A stretch of 64,000 bases of DNA. It comes from CAMCQY01 sp044370415. GTDB taxonomy: Bacteria; Planctomycetota; Planctomycetia; Pirellulales; UBA1268. Under the pieces are notes generated by a model. That model made no database searches. It was not told the DNA's origin and saw nothing but the letters and a program-made list of their open reading frames with translations. Numbering within the stretch: position 1 is the first letter of the stretch; each line of letters begins with the position of its first letter. The translations under genes and the position numbers were made by a program. Shown piece by piece: positions 1 to 9,400 of the stretch. Location: NCBI GenBank assembly GCA_044370415.1, contig JBILVO010000001.1:23438-87437 (forward strand), read 5' to 3'.

Positions 1-962
1 TCTCTGCGCAGGCGGGGCCGGCCGTCACAGCGCTGGCAGTGACGGCACTGCTGAAGACGGGCACGCCCCCCGACGCCCCCGTGGTGCAGCGCGGCATCGC
101 CTCACTGCTGGCGTTTCGCCAGGAGGACGGCGGCATCCATCCCCCCGACTCGGCCGTCGCCAATTACGAGACGTCGATCGCGCTGGTGGCCCTGGCCGCC
201 TGCAACCATGACGGCCGCCACGACGACGTCATCAAGGCCGGGCAGGCGTTCGTGAGAGGACTGCAGTGGGACGACGGCGAGGGCCGGGGCGTGGCCGACC
301 CCGCGTACGGCGGCGCCGGCTACGGCCGCAAGAAGCGTCCCGACCTGTCGAACACCGCCTTCCTCGTCGAGGCGCTGCGCGAGCTCGGTGCGGGCCCCGA
401 CGACCCGGCGATCCAGCGGGCGCTGGTGTTCGTGTCACGGACCCAGAACCTGGAAGGCCCCCACAACGCGCTCCCCTTTCCCGCAAAGAACCCCGACGGC
501 GGCTTCTACTACACGCCGGCGGCGGGCGGCGAGAGCCAGGCAGGCACGACGCCCGAGGGCGGCCTGCGCAGCTACGGCTCGATGACCTACGCGGGGCTCA
601 AGAGCATGATCTTCGCGGGCCTCACGCGGGACGATCCCCGCGTGAAGGCGGCCGTCGAGTGGCTGGCGAAGCGCTACACGTTCGCGGAGAACCCGGGGCT
701 GGGGGATGCGGGCCTCTACTACTACTTCCACACGGCGGCCAAGGCGCTCGACGCGCTGGGGGAGGATTCGTTCACCGACGCGTCCGGGACGAGGCACGCG
801 TGGCGGAGCGAACTGGCCGACGCCCTCATCGCCCGGCAGCAGGCCGACGGGTCGTGGGTGAACGAGAACCCGCGCTGGATGGAGGGCGACCCCAACCTCG
901 TCACGAGCTACGCGCTGCTCGCCCTGGCGCCGTGCCTGCCGCAGCAGCCGGCCAGGCCGTAG
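1..962 (+). CDS. Prenyltransferase/squalene-oxidase-repeat protein, 3' part
   Basis: The frame is open from the first base of the window, so the true start lies upstream. A GTG at 39 exists but falls inside the continuous repeat sequence (AVTALAVTALLKTG), so I do not take it as the start. Repeated QxxDG(G/S)-type motifs (RQEDGGI, QWDDGEG, NPDGGFYY, QQADGSWVN) separated by paired helices are the signature of the alpha/alpha-barrel seen in squalene and terpene cyclases and prenyltransferase beta subunits. I see no DXDD catalytic motif in this part. In planctomycetes such stand-alone proteins are usually annotated only by fold, so I infer no cyclase activity. The C-terminus (LLALAPCLPQQPARP) looks complete. 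The next gene is convergent. Confidence 0.75.
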   Translation, partial: SAQAGPAVTALAVTALLKTGTPPDAPVVQRGIASLLAFRQEDGGIHPPDSAVANYETSIALVALAACNHDGRHDDVIKAGQAFVRGLQWDDGEGRGVADPAYGGAGYGRKKRPDLSNTAFLVEALRELGAGPDDPAIQRALVFVSRTQNLEGPHNALPFPAKNPDGGFYYTPAAGGESQAGTTPEGGLRSYGSMTYAGLKSMIFAGLTRDDPRVKAAVEWLAKRYTFAENPGLGDAGLYYYFHTAAKALDALGEDSFTDASGTRHAWRSELADALIARQQADGSWVNENPRWMEGDPNLVTSYALLALAPCLPQQPARP

Positions 963-1015
963 CGGGCCGTGACGACAGTCGTCCAACGCCGGAGGCGGCG
1001 CGGCGACCATCCGCA

Positions 1016-2884
1016 TCACCCCCGCCGTGCGGCGACGGCAAGCAGGTCGGCCTCGGCCTGGGGATGGTCGGTGAGGATCCGGCGGAAGTCCTCGCGATCG
1101 AGCACCAGGAGGTCGCACGGCGTCACCGCCCGCACCGTCGCGCTCCGCGGCCGGTCGAGCAGCAGCGCCATCTCGCCGAAGCACTCGCCGGAACGCATGA
1201 CGCCGAGTCGTTCGCCATTCGCCCCGAGCGCCTCCGCCTCGCCCCGGCAGATGACATAGAACTCGGCCGTCGTGTCGCCGCGCGCGACGACCGTCGCGCC
1301 GGCCTCGACCGCCAGCGGTCGAAACGACATCACCAGCGTGTTGAGCAGCACCGGCGGGGCCGACGCGAAGAGCTCGCTGCGGCCGAGGATCTCGCGGCCG
1401 AGGCACTCGTGCCAGCGCCGGCCGTCCCGCGCGAGCAGCGCGCTCGCGGCCCGCGGGCCCCAGGTGCCCGCCATGTAGTTCGGGAAATCGGCCGCCGGCG
1501 TCGTCCGCCAGACGTCGAGCACCGGCTGCATGATCCGCCACGAGGACTCCACGAAGTCGGTCCGCGAGAAGAGCGTCGGATCGCCCGCCAGCGCGCTGTA
1601 GAGCAGCACCTCGTAGCCCGTCCCCCGCGACGCCTCGAAGGTCTCGGCGTAGTCGAACCGCATGCCTGCCCGCTGCAGCTGGAAGGTCGGCCCGGGCCGC
1701 TTCGCCTGCATGCGGATCTCGACCCCCTGGTGGGGCTGGATGTGGAAGATCAACAGGTTCGGCTCGTCCTCGCCCTTGAACTGCACCACGATCTCGGTGC
1801 CGCGCTTCCACAGCGCCTTGCCCGACCGCAGGTAGACCGGCATCCCCGCCCAGCGGTCGTTGTCGATGTGCAGCCTCACGGCGGCGAAGGTCGGCGTGTT
1901 CGACTGCGGATCGACGTGGGACTCCTGCCGATAGCCCACCGCAGCGCTGCCGTCCGCCCGCGTGCCGGGCCCGTACTGGCCGCGGACGCAGCAGCCCGCG
2001 ACGTCGTCCGGGCCGAACAGCCGCACCGACTCCAGCAGCCGCGACTTCGCCTCACGAACCGCCCCCGGGTCGAACGACGCCGGCGGCTCCATGCAGACGT
2101 AGGCCAGCATCTGCAGCAGGTGGTTCTGCAGCATGTCGCGGACCACGCCGGTCTTGTCGTAATACTCGCCGCGGGTCTCCACGCCCACGGTCTCCGTCGC
2201 GGAGATCTGGATGTGGTCGATGTGCGCCGCGTTCCAGAGCGGGGTGAACATCCCGTTGGCCATCCGGAAGGCCAGCAGGTTCTGCACGGTCTCCTTGCCC
2301 AGGTAGTGGTCGATGCGATAGATCTCGTCCTCGCGCCATTTCGCGAGCAGCGCGCGGTTGAGGGCCACGGCGGAGTCGAGGTCCTTGCCGAAGGGCTTCT
2401 CGACGATGATCCGCCTTCGGCCCGGAAGCCGCGTGAATCCGGCGGCGTCGAGCTGATCGTTGACGACGTGGAAAAAATCCGGGGAGATCGCCAGGTAGAG
2501 CAGCGTGTTGTCGGCGGCCGCCGTGCCGGCGGCGACGTCCCGCACCATGTCCCGCAGCCCCGCGTACGAGGCCGGGTCGGCGAAGTCTCCGCCCATGTAG
2601 TGGAGCCGCGACTCGAGCCACCGCCAGCGGTCGTCGTCGAACGACTTCCGCGTGCTGAATCCGCGGATGTCCCGCCGCTGCTGCTCGCGGAACTCCGCGG
2701 TCGTCATCTCCTTGCGGGCCATGCCGACGACGGCGAACTCCTCGGGCAAGAGCCCGTCGCAGGCCAGGTTGTAGAGCGCCGGCATCAGGAGCCGCTTGGT
2801 GAGGTCGCCGCTGGCTCCGAGGATGACGAGCACCCCCGGCGCCGCGACCGCCGATCCACTCTTCGACTCCGGTTCGCCCCGCAT
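1016..2884 (-). CDS. zwf: Glucose-6-phosphate dehydrogenase fused to a C-terminal cyclic-nucleotide-binding domain
   Basis: This would oxidise glucose 6-phosphate to 6-phosphogluconolactone, feeding the cytosolic oxidative pentose phosphate pathway. Residues 1 to about 505 are a full G6PD: nucleotide-binding GASGDLTKR at 23-31, EKPFGKDLD at 162-170 and the active-site RIDHYLGKE at 190-198. The remaining 115 residues (about 508-622) are not part of normal G6PD, which is about 480-510 residues. They match a CRP/PKA-type cNMP-binding domain, with the phosphate-binding cassette FGEMALLLDRPRSATVRA at 569-586 including its conserved Glu571 and Arg580. Start is ATG at 2884. The sequence shows the fusion; allosteric control by cAMP or cGMP is inference. 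The neighbouring hemA lies 67 bases upstream on the same strand. Confidence 0.93.
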   Translation of the reverse strand: MRGEPESKSGSAVAAPGVLVILGASGDLTKRLLMPALYNLACDGLLPEEFAVVGMARKEMTTAEFREQQRRDIRGFSTRKSFDDDRWRWLESRLHYMGGDFADPASYAGLRDMVRDVAAGTAAADNTLLYLAISPDFFHVVNDQLDAAGFTRLPGRRRIIVEKPFGKDLDSAVALNRALLAKWREDEIYRIDHYLGKETVQNLLAFRMANGMFTPLWNAAHIDHIQISATETVGVETRGEYYDKTGVVRDMLQNHLLQMLAYVCMEPPASFDPGAVREAKSRLLESVRLFGPDDVAGCCVRGQYGPGTRADGSAAVGYRQESHVDPQSNTPTFAAVRLHIDNDRWAGMPVYLRSGKALWKRGTEIVVQFKGEDEPNLLIFHIQPHQGVEIRMQAKRPGPTFQLQRAGMRFDYAETFEASRGTGYEVLLYSALAGDPTLFSRTDFVESSWRIMQPVLDVWRTTPAADFPNYMAGTWGPRAASALLARDGRRWHECLGREILGRSELFASAPPVLLNTLVMSFRPLAVEAGATVVARGDTTAEFYVICRGEAEALGANGERLGVMRSGECFGEMALLLDRPRSATVRAVTPCDLLVLDREDFRRILTDHPQAEADLLAVAARRG

Positions 2885-2951
2885 GAACTGCCTCCTGCCC
2901 GCGTGTCCGGACCGACTCCGGGCCCGATGATGGCGGCTGGTGCGGCGGCGT

Positions 2952-4226
2952 TCAATCCTTCAGGTCGAAAAGCCGCTTCAGGGCGTCGAGCAGCCCGTGC
3001 GGCGGACCGGCCCGGCTCGCGCTGCGCAGCGAGGCCAGCGGCGAGTGGAGCAGCTTGGCTGCATAGCGGTCGAATGCCTGGCGGATCTCGGCGCGGGACG
3101 CGTCGTCGAGCTGCGGCAGGCGACGGAAGAGCCGCTCGAGCTCCGCGTCGCCGGTCTCGGTCCAGCCGGCTCGCAGCCGCTCGATCACCGGCGCCGTCGA
3201 CCGGTGGTGCATGTCGCCCATGAATCGCCGCGTCTCCTCGTCGACGATCGCCAACGCGGCGGGCAGTTCGCGATGACGGCTGCGCCGATTCGCCTCGCAG
3301 GCCGCGCCGAGGTCGTCCACGGAATAGAGCCAGACGCCCGGCCGCTGGCCGATCGCGGGATCGAAGTCGCGCGGCACGGCGAGGTCGAGCACGACCAGCG
3401 GCCGGCCCGCCCGCAGCGGCTCCACTCGGGCATAGTCCGCCGCGGACACGACCGGCTCGGTCGCTCCGGTCGTGCTCACCACGAGGTCGGCGGCCGCCAG
3501 CTCCGCCGCCAGGTCCTCCATGCGGCCGGCCCGGCCGCCGAGCCTGTCGGCGAGCTCTCCGGCGCGGCCGGCGGTGCGGTTGACGACCACCACGTCCCGT
3601 GCGCCGGCCTGCCGCAGGTAGCGAAGCGTCTCGGCCGCCATCTTGCCGGCGCCGATGAGCAGCACCCGCTTGTCGTCGAACCGCTCGAAGACCCCGCTGG
3701 CGAAATCGGCCACCGCCACGCTCGGGATCGACAGCCGTTCGCGGCCGATGGCCGTCTCGGTCGCCACCCGCTTCGCGGTGCGCAGCGCCGCCTGGAACAT
3801 CTCGCCGGTGAGCGGTCCGGCGGTGCGGCTCTCCTGGGCCAGCGACCATGCCTGCTTCACCTGCGCGACGATCTGCGGCTCCCCCAGCACCATGCTGTCG
3901 AGGCCCGCCGCCACGCCGAAGAGATGCCGCACGACGGCCTCGTCGCGGTCGCCGGTGAGCACGGGCCGCAGCAGCTGCGCGTCGATGCCGCGGCAGTCCG
4001 CCAGGAACGAGACGAGTTCGTCGGTGGGTGGCGGGTCGGCCGCCTGCTCGCCCGCCGCATAGAACTCGACGCGGTTGCAGGTCGACAGGAGCACGCCCTC
4101 CCGGCCCGGGACCCGCTCCCGGAACCGCGCGAGCGCCTCGGTCGCCTGCTCGGCGGAGAAGGCCAGCCGCTCGCGGAGCGCGAGCGGCACGGTGCGATGG
4201 GTCCCGCCCACGAACGCCAGCATCAT
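2952..4226 (-). CDS. hemA: Glutamyl-tRNA reductase
   Basis: Reduces glutamyl-tRNA(Glu) to glutamate-1-semialdehyde, the first committed step of C5-pathway tetrapyrrole synthesis. The protein is 424 residues, normal for the family. Visible landmarks are the catalytic-Cys motif STCNR (Cys50), GLDSMVLGEPQI at 108-119 and the NADPH-binding GAGKM at 192-196, followed by a C-terminal helical dimerisation region. The frame stays open upstream to 5318, but only the ATG pair at 4226/4223 gives the family N-terminus (AFVGGTHRTVPL). The first ATG overlaps the TGA of the upstream ccsA-like gene (ATGA), so translation is probably coupled. hemE lies divergently about 1 kb away. Confidence 0.96.
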   Translation of the reverse strand: MMLAFVGGTHRTVPLALRERLAFSAEQATEALARFRERVPGREGVLLSTCNRVEFYAAGEQAADPPPTDELVSFLADCRGIDAQLLRPVLTGDRDEAVVRHLFGVAAGLDSMVLGEPQIVAQVKQAWSLAQESRTAGPLTGEMFQAALRTAKRVATETAIGRERLSIPSVAVADFASGVFERFDDKRVLLIGAGKMAAETLRYLRQAGARDVVVVNRTAGRAGELADRLGGRAGRMEDLAAELAAADLVVSTTGATEPVVSAADYARVEPLRAGRPLVVLDLAVPRDFDPAIGQRPGVWLYSVDDLGAACEANRRSRHRELPAALAIVDEETRRFMGDMHHRSTAPVIERLRAGWTETGDAELERLFRRLPQLDDASRAEIRQAFDRYAAKLLHSPLASLRSASRAGPPHGLLDALKRLFDLKD

Positions 4227-5119
4227 GTGGCCGCCTCGTGTGGGGCCGCCTCGTGCCGCGGGGCGGGAGCCACCGGCGGCACGCCGTGCCGCGTCGCGCC
4301 GAAGAGCCCCCAGAGGATCGACCCGGTGAGCACGGCGAGGCTCGCCAGTGCCAGCCAGGCGGCCGTCCGCGGACCATCGGCGCGGCGGCTCGTGGCCCGG
4401 GTCGCGACGGCGGCCGTCAGCAGCCACGCCACCACCGCCGCCATCCGCAGCACGACGGGGTCGTTCCAGGGCACGGTCTCGAGCAGGCCGCGCTGCCGGT
4501 TCACGGCGTTGAGCACGATGCCGGAGAGGAAGCCGGCGGCCGCCAATCCGGCCGCGAAGGCCGGCACGCGACCGGTGGTGTGCTCCAGCCGCTCGAGGCT
4601 TGGCAGCCGCAGGCCGCCCAGCGGCGCCTGTTTCCTGGCCAGGCGGCCCGCCTGGATGAGCCACATGAGCCCCGCGATCGCGGCAATCGCCACCGCCACG
4701 CAGGACGCGAGGTTGAAGCTGCCGTGCACCGCGCCCCAGATCTGGGTGGCCGGGCTCTGCGGGAACGGCACACGGCTGGAGAGCTGCGCGGCGCCGATGA
4801 GCCCGAGCACGATCGGCAGCATGAACAGCCCGACGGGCGTCCGCGGGTTGGCGATCGTGCGCCACAGCGAACCACCGGCCAGCACCCACGCGGCCAGCAG
4901 GTACCAGTCGAACGCGCTGGAGAGCGGGACGGCCGCCTCGTGTGTCGCCCGCCAGCCCAAGAACAGCGTGTGCGCCACGAGCCCGGCGGCCGCGAACGCG
5001 ACCATGGCCGCCCCCCGCACGCCCGACCGGAACACGAGCCGCGACGCCTCGCAGGCGAAGGCGACGGCATAGCTGGCCGCGAAGCAGACGACGGAGATTC
5101 CGGAGACGAATTCGACCAT
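4223..5119 (-). CDS. Cytochrome c assembly (CcsA/CcmC/HemX-like) membrane protein
   Basis: A 298-residue polytopic membrane protein with about eight hydrophobic segments, consistent with the cytochrome-c-assembly family (CcsA/HemX) that handles haem at the membrane. Directly upstream of hemA, overlapping its start by ATGA. The hemX-hemA pairing is well known in other bacteria, which supports the call. The frame is open to 5224, but the ATG at 5119 gives a sensible membrane N-terminus (MVEFVSGISVVCF). I did not find a clear WWD motif, so HemX-like is more likely than a true haem-export CcsA. A possible -10 (TACAAT on the minus strand at 5148-5153) lies in the 68-bp divergent space shared with hemE; no matching -35 was seen. 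Confidence 0.75.
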   Translation of the reverse strand: MVEFVSGISVVCFAASYAVAFACEASRLVFRSGVRGAAMVAFAAAGLVAHTLFLGWRATHEAAVPLSSAFDWYLLAAWVLAGGSLWRTIANPRTPVGLFMLPIVLGLIGAAQLSSRVPFPQSPATQIWGAVHGSFNLASCVAVAIAAIAGLMWLIQAGRLARKQAPLGGLRLPSLERLEHTTGRVPAFAAGLAAAGFLSGIVLNAVNRQRGLLETVPWNDPVVLRMAAVVAWLLTAAVATRATSRRADGPRTAAWLALASLAVLTGSILWGLFGATRHGVPPVAPAPRHEAAPHEAAT

Positions 5120-5187
5120 GCTGAACGCCTGCGGGGTGCCGTGGGGTATTGTAGTCTGCAGTCCGCCTTCCGCCCGCCGAGTGCCAG

Positions 5188-6270
5188 ATGCCCGACTCCG
5201 CCTCGCCCCTGTCGATGCCCCCATCCGGCGGCCTCTCCGCTGCGCAGCGGCGCAACGAGGCGCTCCTGATGCGTGCCTGCCGGCGCGAGCCGGTGCCCCG
5301 CCCCCCCGTGTGGCTCATGCGACAGGCTGGCCGTTACCTGCCGGAATACCGGCGCGTGCGGGCGGACGTCGACTTCCTCGGCCTGGTGAAGAACCCGCGG
5401 CTGGCGGCGGAGGTGATGCTCGCCACCGTGCACCGCCTCGGCGTGGATGCGGCGATCATCTTCAGCGACCTGCTCCCGATCCTCGAGCCGATGGGCATGG
5501 ACCTGGAGTTCAGCGCGGGCGAGGGGCCGGTGATCCACAATCCCGTGCGCGAGCCCGCCGATGTCGCGCGGCTCGTGGAACTGGAGGACCTCGACCAGCT
5601 CGGCTACGTCATGGAGTGCGTGCAGGCGACGCGGGCCGGGCTCGACGACGCGATCCCGGTGATCGGCTTCGCCGGCGCGCCGTTCACGCTCGCGGGCTAC
5701 TGCATCGAGGGTGGCACCAGCCGGGCGTGGCTGCACACCAAGACGCTGATGTACACGCACGAGGCCGCCTGGCACGACCTCATGGGGAGGCTCGCCCGCG
5801 CCGTGAGCCGATATCTCGTGGCGCAGCTCGACGCGGGCGCGCAGCTCGTGCAGCTCTTCGACAGCTGGGTGGGCTGCCTCTCGCCGGACGACTACCGCCG
5901 CTACGTGCTGCCCCACAGCCGCACGGCGCTGGCCGAGGCCGCGCGGCGTGCGCCGGTGATCCACTTCGCCACGGGCAACCCGGCGCTGCTGCCACTCCTG
6001 GCCGAGGCCGGCGGCTCCGTGATCGGAGTCGACTGGCGGATCGGGCTGGCCGAGGCCTGGCGGATGGTCGGCCATGACCGGGCCGTGCAGGGCAACCTCG
6101 ACCCGGCCGTGCTGCTCGCCGACCGCGACACGGTGCGCCGGCGGACGCTCGAGGTGCTGGCGGAGGCGGCCGGCCGGCCCGGGCACATCTTCAACCTCGG
6201 CCACGGCATCCTGCCGCAGACGCCCGTGGAAAACGTGCTCGAACTGATCGCCACGGTGAAGGGCGGCTGA
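5188..6270 (+). CDS. hemE: Uroporphyrinogen decarboxylase
   Basis: Removes four acetate carboxyls from uroporphyrinogen III to give coproporphyrinogen III in haem synthesis. The 360-residue protein carries both family signatures, PPVWLMRQAGRYLPEYR (39-55) and GFAGAPFTLAGYCIEGG, the conserved Asp in IFSDLLPI (Asp94), and the C-terminal FNLGHGILPQTP. Residues 1-20 form a short extension before the conserved core, so a later start is possible but no better in-frame ATG precedes the signature. Divergent from ccsA-like/hemA, forming a compact tetrapyrrole cluster. Confidence 0.96.
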   Translation: MPDSASPLSMPPSGGLSAAQRRNEALLMRACRREPVPRPPVWLMRQAGRYLPEYRRVRADVDFLGLVKNPRLAAEVMLATVHRLGVDAAIIFSDLLPILEPMGMDLEFSAGEGPVIHNPVREPADVARLVELEDLDQLGYVMECVQATRAGLDDAIPVIGFAGAPFTLAGYCIEGGTSRAWLHTKTLMYTHEAAWHDLMGRLARAVSRYLVAQLDAGAQLVQLFDSWVGCLSPDDYRRYVLPHSRTALAEAARRAPVIHFATGNPALLPLLAEAGGSVIGVDWRIGLAEAWRMVGHDRAVQGNLDPAVLLADRDTVRRRTLEVLAEAAGRPGHIFNLGHGILPQTPVENVLELIATVKGG

Positions 6271-6422
6271 CGGCTCGTCCGCGGCCCTCGCCAGTCGGCC
6301 GCCCGGCGGGGTACAACAGCGTGTTGCGCCCGACGGCCCCGTGGCCGTCACGCCGCGCGCAGCAGGCGAGGCGTCGGCGATCGGCGGAACATGCCCCGAT
6401 CACCGACACATCGTCGACCGCC

Positions 6423-6446
6423 GCCCCGGGCCGCAGGCCCCGGGGC
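6423..6446. other. GC-rich hairpin upstream of the SNF2 gene
   Basis: The arms GCCCCGGG (6423-6430) and CCCCGGGGC (6438-6446) can pair with one bulged base, about 27 bases before the ATG at 6473. It could be a transcription barrier after hemE or a leader structure of the helicase gene. There is no T-run, so I do not call a terminator. The rest of the 200-bp gap shows nothing convincing. Confidence 0.35.
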
Positions 6447-6472
6447 AGAGAACCCCCAGGGTCCGCTGCCGC

Positions 6473-9400
6473 ATGACCAGCCTCGAGCACAGACTTTTTC
6501 ATCTCTTCGAACCGGCCGACATCGCGAAGGCCCGGGTTCTCGTCCCCAAGCGCGTGACCTGCCCGCGTGTCGGCCACGTGCATGCCGTCGTCGTCGCGGA
6601 TGACGGCACCGCGCACGACGTGCACCTCGAGCTCTCCGCCCGGCGGAAGGGCGGCATGATGCTCGAGACCCGCAGTTCGAGCGACGCTGGCCGGGCCGGG
6701 AGGCCCTGCGCGGCCCTGGCCGCAGCGATCCTCGAGATCGATCGCCGCAGGCTCTTCTCCAACCTGCACGACCACACGCCGCTGGCGCTGGAGATCCTGG
6801 CGGAGGAGGGTGCCGAGGACGAGGAATCGCAGGTGGAGACGGCCGAGCCGGTCGACGAGGATCCGGTCGACGACGCTCCTGCACGGCCCGCGGTGCCGGT
6901 GCCCGCTGCTGCGGCCCAGAGGCGGCCGGGCGGCCGGCTGCCGCCGTGGGCGGCCGAGCTCGATGAACGGCGTCGGCTCGTCGAGCCCGCCGTCAGCGAC
7001 CGCAGGGTGGCCATCGGCGACGCCCGCCGATCGGCCGGAGCGCTCGTCTTCCTGCTCGATCTGGCCGCCAGCGCCGACGCGCGGGCGGTGGTGCTGGTGC
7101 CGGGACGCATGCAGCTCGACGTCGCCGGCAACGCGACCGGACGGCCGCGACCGCTCGTCATCGGTCCCGGCGAGGTGGAGATCGACCAGCTCGACCCGCT
7201 GGAGCGGTCGATCCTCGCCCAGCTCGTCGGCGCGGCGACCGTGGGGGAGACGGGCCTGCCGGAGCCGCTGGAGCGCCGGAGCATCGCCCGGGTGGTCGTC
7301 AGTCCGCAGTCGTCGGCCACGCACCTTGCGCTGTTGTGCGAGCACGGCCGGCTCGTCCTGCAGCCCGAGCCGCGGCGGAACCCCGAGCTCATCGTGCCGC
7401 TCGTGTGGGATGGCGGCCGCCCCTGGGAGTTCGCGCTGGTCGTCGAGCCGGACGATGCGGTCAGCACCCGCGGCGAGTCGCTCGCGGAACTGTCGGAAGC
7501 CACGCCGCCGCCGCGGCCGGCGCGGGCCACGCTGCGCGGCATGCTGGTCCGCGGCAGCGAGCGCAAGGACCTGCGCACGCCGCGGGCGATCCTGCGGTCG
7601 GGCCTGATCGTGTTCGAGGACCGTCTCGCCCGGCTGGCGGTGGCGGAGGCGGCGGCCACGAGCGGGGCGGTCGGCCGCGTCGCCGCGGCCGGCTGGCTCG
7701 ACCAGTTCGAGCGCCGCGGCCCGATCGAGTTCGCCGGCGGGCAGATCGACGGCATGATCGACAGGATCGCCACGTTCGCCGACCTGCCGCGGCTCGAGCT
7801 GCCGGGCTGGACGGGCTGGCGGATCGAATCCGGGGTGCCGCGGCCGAAGCTCGTCCTCGACGATTCGCCGACGGTCACGCTCGACGGCGACGAACCCGAC
7901 GATCCCGACCTCGTCGCCGATCGCGGCGGGCGGCCGTCCCGCCGTCGCACGACGCCCCGCGTGCAGCTGGCAGGCCGCATCTGGTTCGACTACGCGGGCA
8001 TCCTCGTCGCGGCCGACGAGCCGGCGGGGGGCGCCGCCGACCTCGAACGACGCATCCTCGTCCGCCGTGACCGCGGCGCGGAACGCGATGCGATCGCGAT
8101 GCTCCCGCGCTACGGAGCAACGCCTCCCCGGCTCACGGACGACGACGACGCCGCCGGCCACCATGTGGAGATTCCGCGCGCGCGGCTCGACGCCTCCGTC
8201 TCGCAGCTGGCCGGCGCCGGCTGGACGGTCGAGGTCTCGGGCCGCCGCTATCGCCCGGCCGGCAGCGTGGCCTGGAACGTGACCAGCGGCATCGACTGGT
8301 TCGAGCTGTCGGCCGCGATCGACTTCGGCGGCGTGACGGCGGAACTCCCGGCGCTCTTGGAGGCCCTGGCGAAGGGCAGCCGGTCCGTCGAGCTCTCCGA
8401 CGGCTCGATGGGGATCCTGCCCGAGGAGCTGGCGACACAGATCGAGCCGATGGCGGCCCTGGCGCAGCGGCACGACGGCCGGCTGCGGTACGGACGCATC
8501 CAGATGGCGCTCCTCGACGCGCTGCTGGCGGGCCAGCCGCAGGCCCGTGTCGACGAGGCCTTCGAGCGGATCCGCGAGGAGTTGGCCCGCGGGGAGCGGC
8601 CGGAGGCGGAGGACGAACCGGAGGGGTTCCAGGGCACGCTGCGGCACTACCAGCGCGAGGGGCTCGGCTGGCTGTCGTTCCTCGAGAGGATGGGGCTCGG
8701 CGGCTGCCTCGCCGACGACATGGGCCTCGGCAAGACGATCCAGGTGCTGGCGATGTTCGCGCGGCGCAAGCAGATGCTGGGCGACGGCGGCGTGGCCCAC
8801 AGGCCCTCGCTGGTCGTCGTGCCGAAAAGCCTGGTCTTCAACTGGATCGAGGAGGCCCGCCGTTTCGCCCCCATGCTGCGGGTGCTCAACTACACCGGCA
8901 ACGCCCGGCTGGACGACGCCGCCGCGCTCGCCGACCACGACCTCGTGCTCACCACCTACGGCACGCTGCGGCGCGACATCGTCGCCCACCGCGAGTCGGA
9001 GTTCGATTACGTGGTGCTCGACGAGGCGCAGTCGATCAAGAACGCCGCCAGCCAGGCCGCGAAGGCCTGCCGCCTGCTGCGGGCCCGGCACCGCCTGGCG
9101 CTCACCGGCACACCGGTGGAGAATCACATCGGCGAGCTGTGGAGCATCTTCGAGTTCCTCAATCCCGGCCAGCTCGGCAGCGCCGCCAGGCTGAAGCGGT
9201 TTCTCACCGGCGGCCGCACCAGCGCCGAGGTCGTGGCCCGCGCCGTCCGGCCGTACCTGCTGCGCCGCACGAAGGCGCAGGTGCTCTCCGACCTGCCCGA
9301 GAAGACTGAGCAGACGCTCTTCTGCGAGCTTGGCGATGAGCAGCGGAAGGCCTACGACGAGCTGCGCGAGCACTACCGTCTCGAGCTCTCCGGCCGCATC

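Noticed and set aside
266..3223. A 985-codon open frame on the plus strand across the squalene-repeat and zwf genes
   Set aside because: It is antisense to zwf, Arg/Pro-rich without domain or repeat logic, and results from the very high third-position GC of the real genes.
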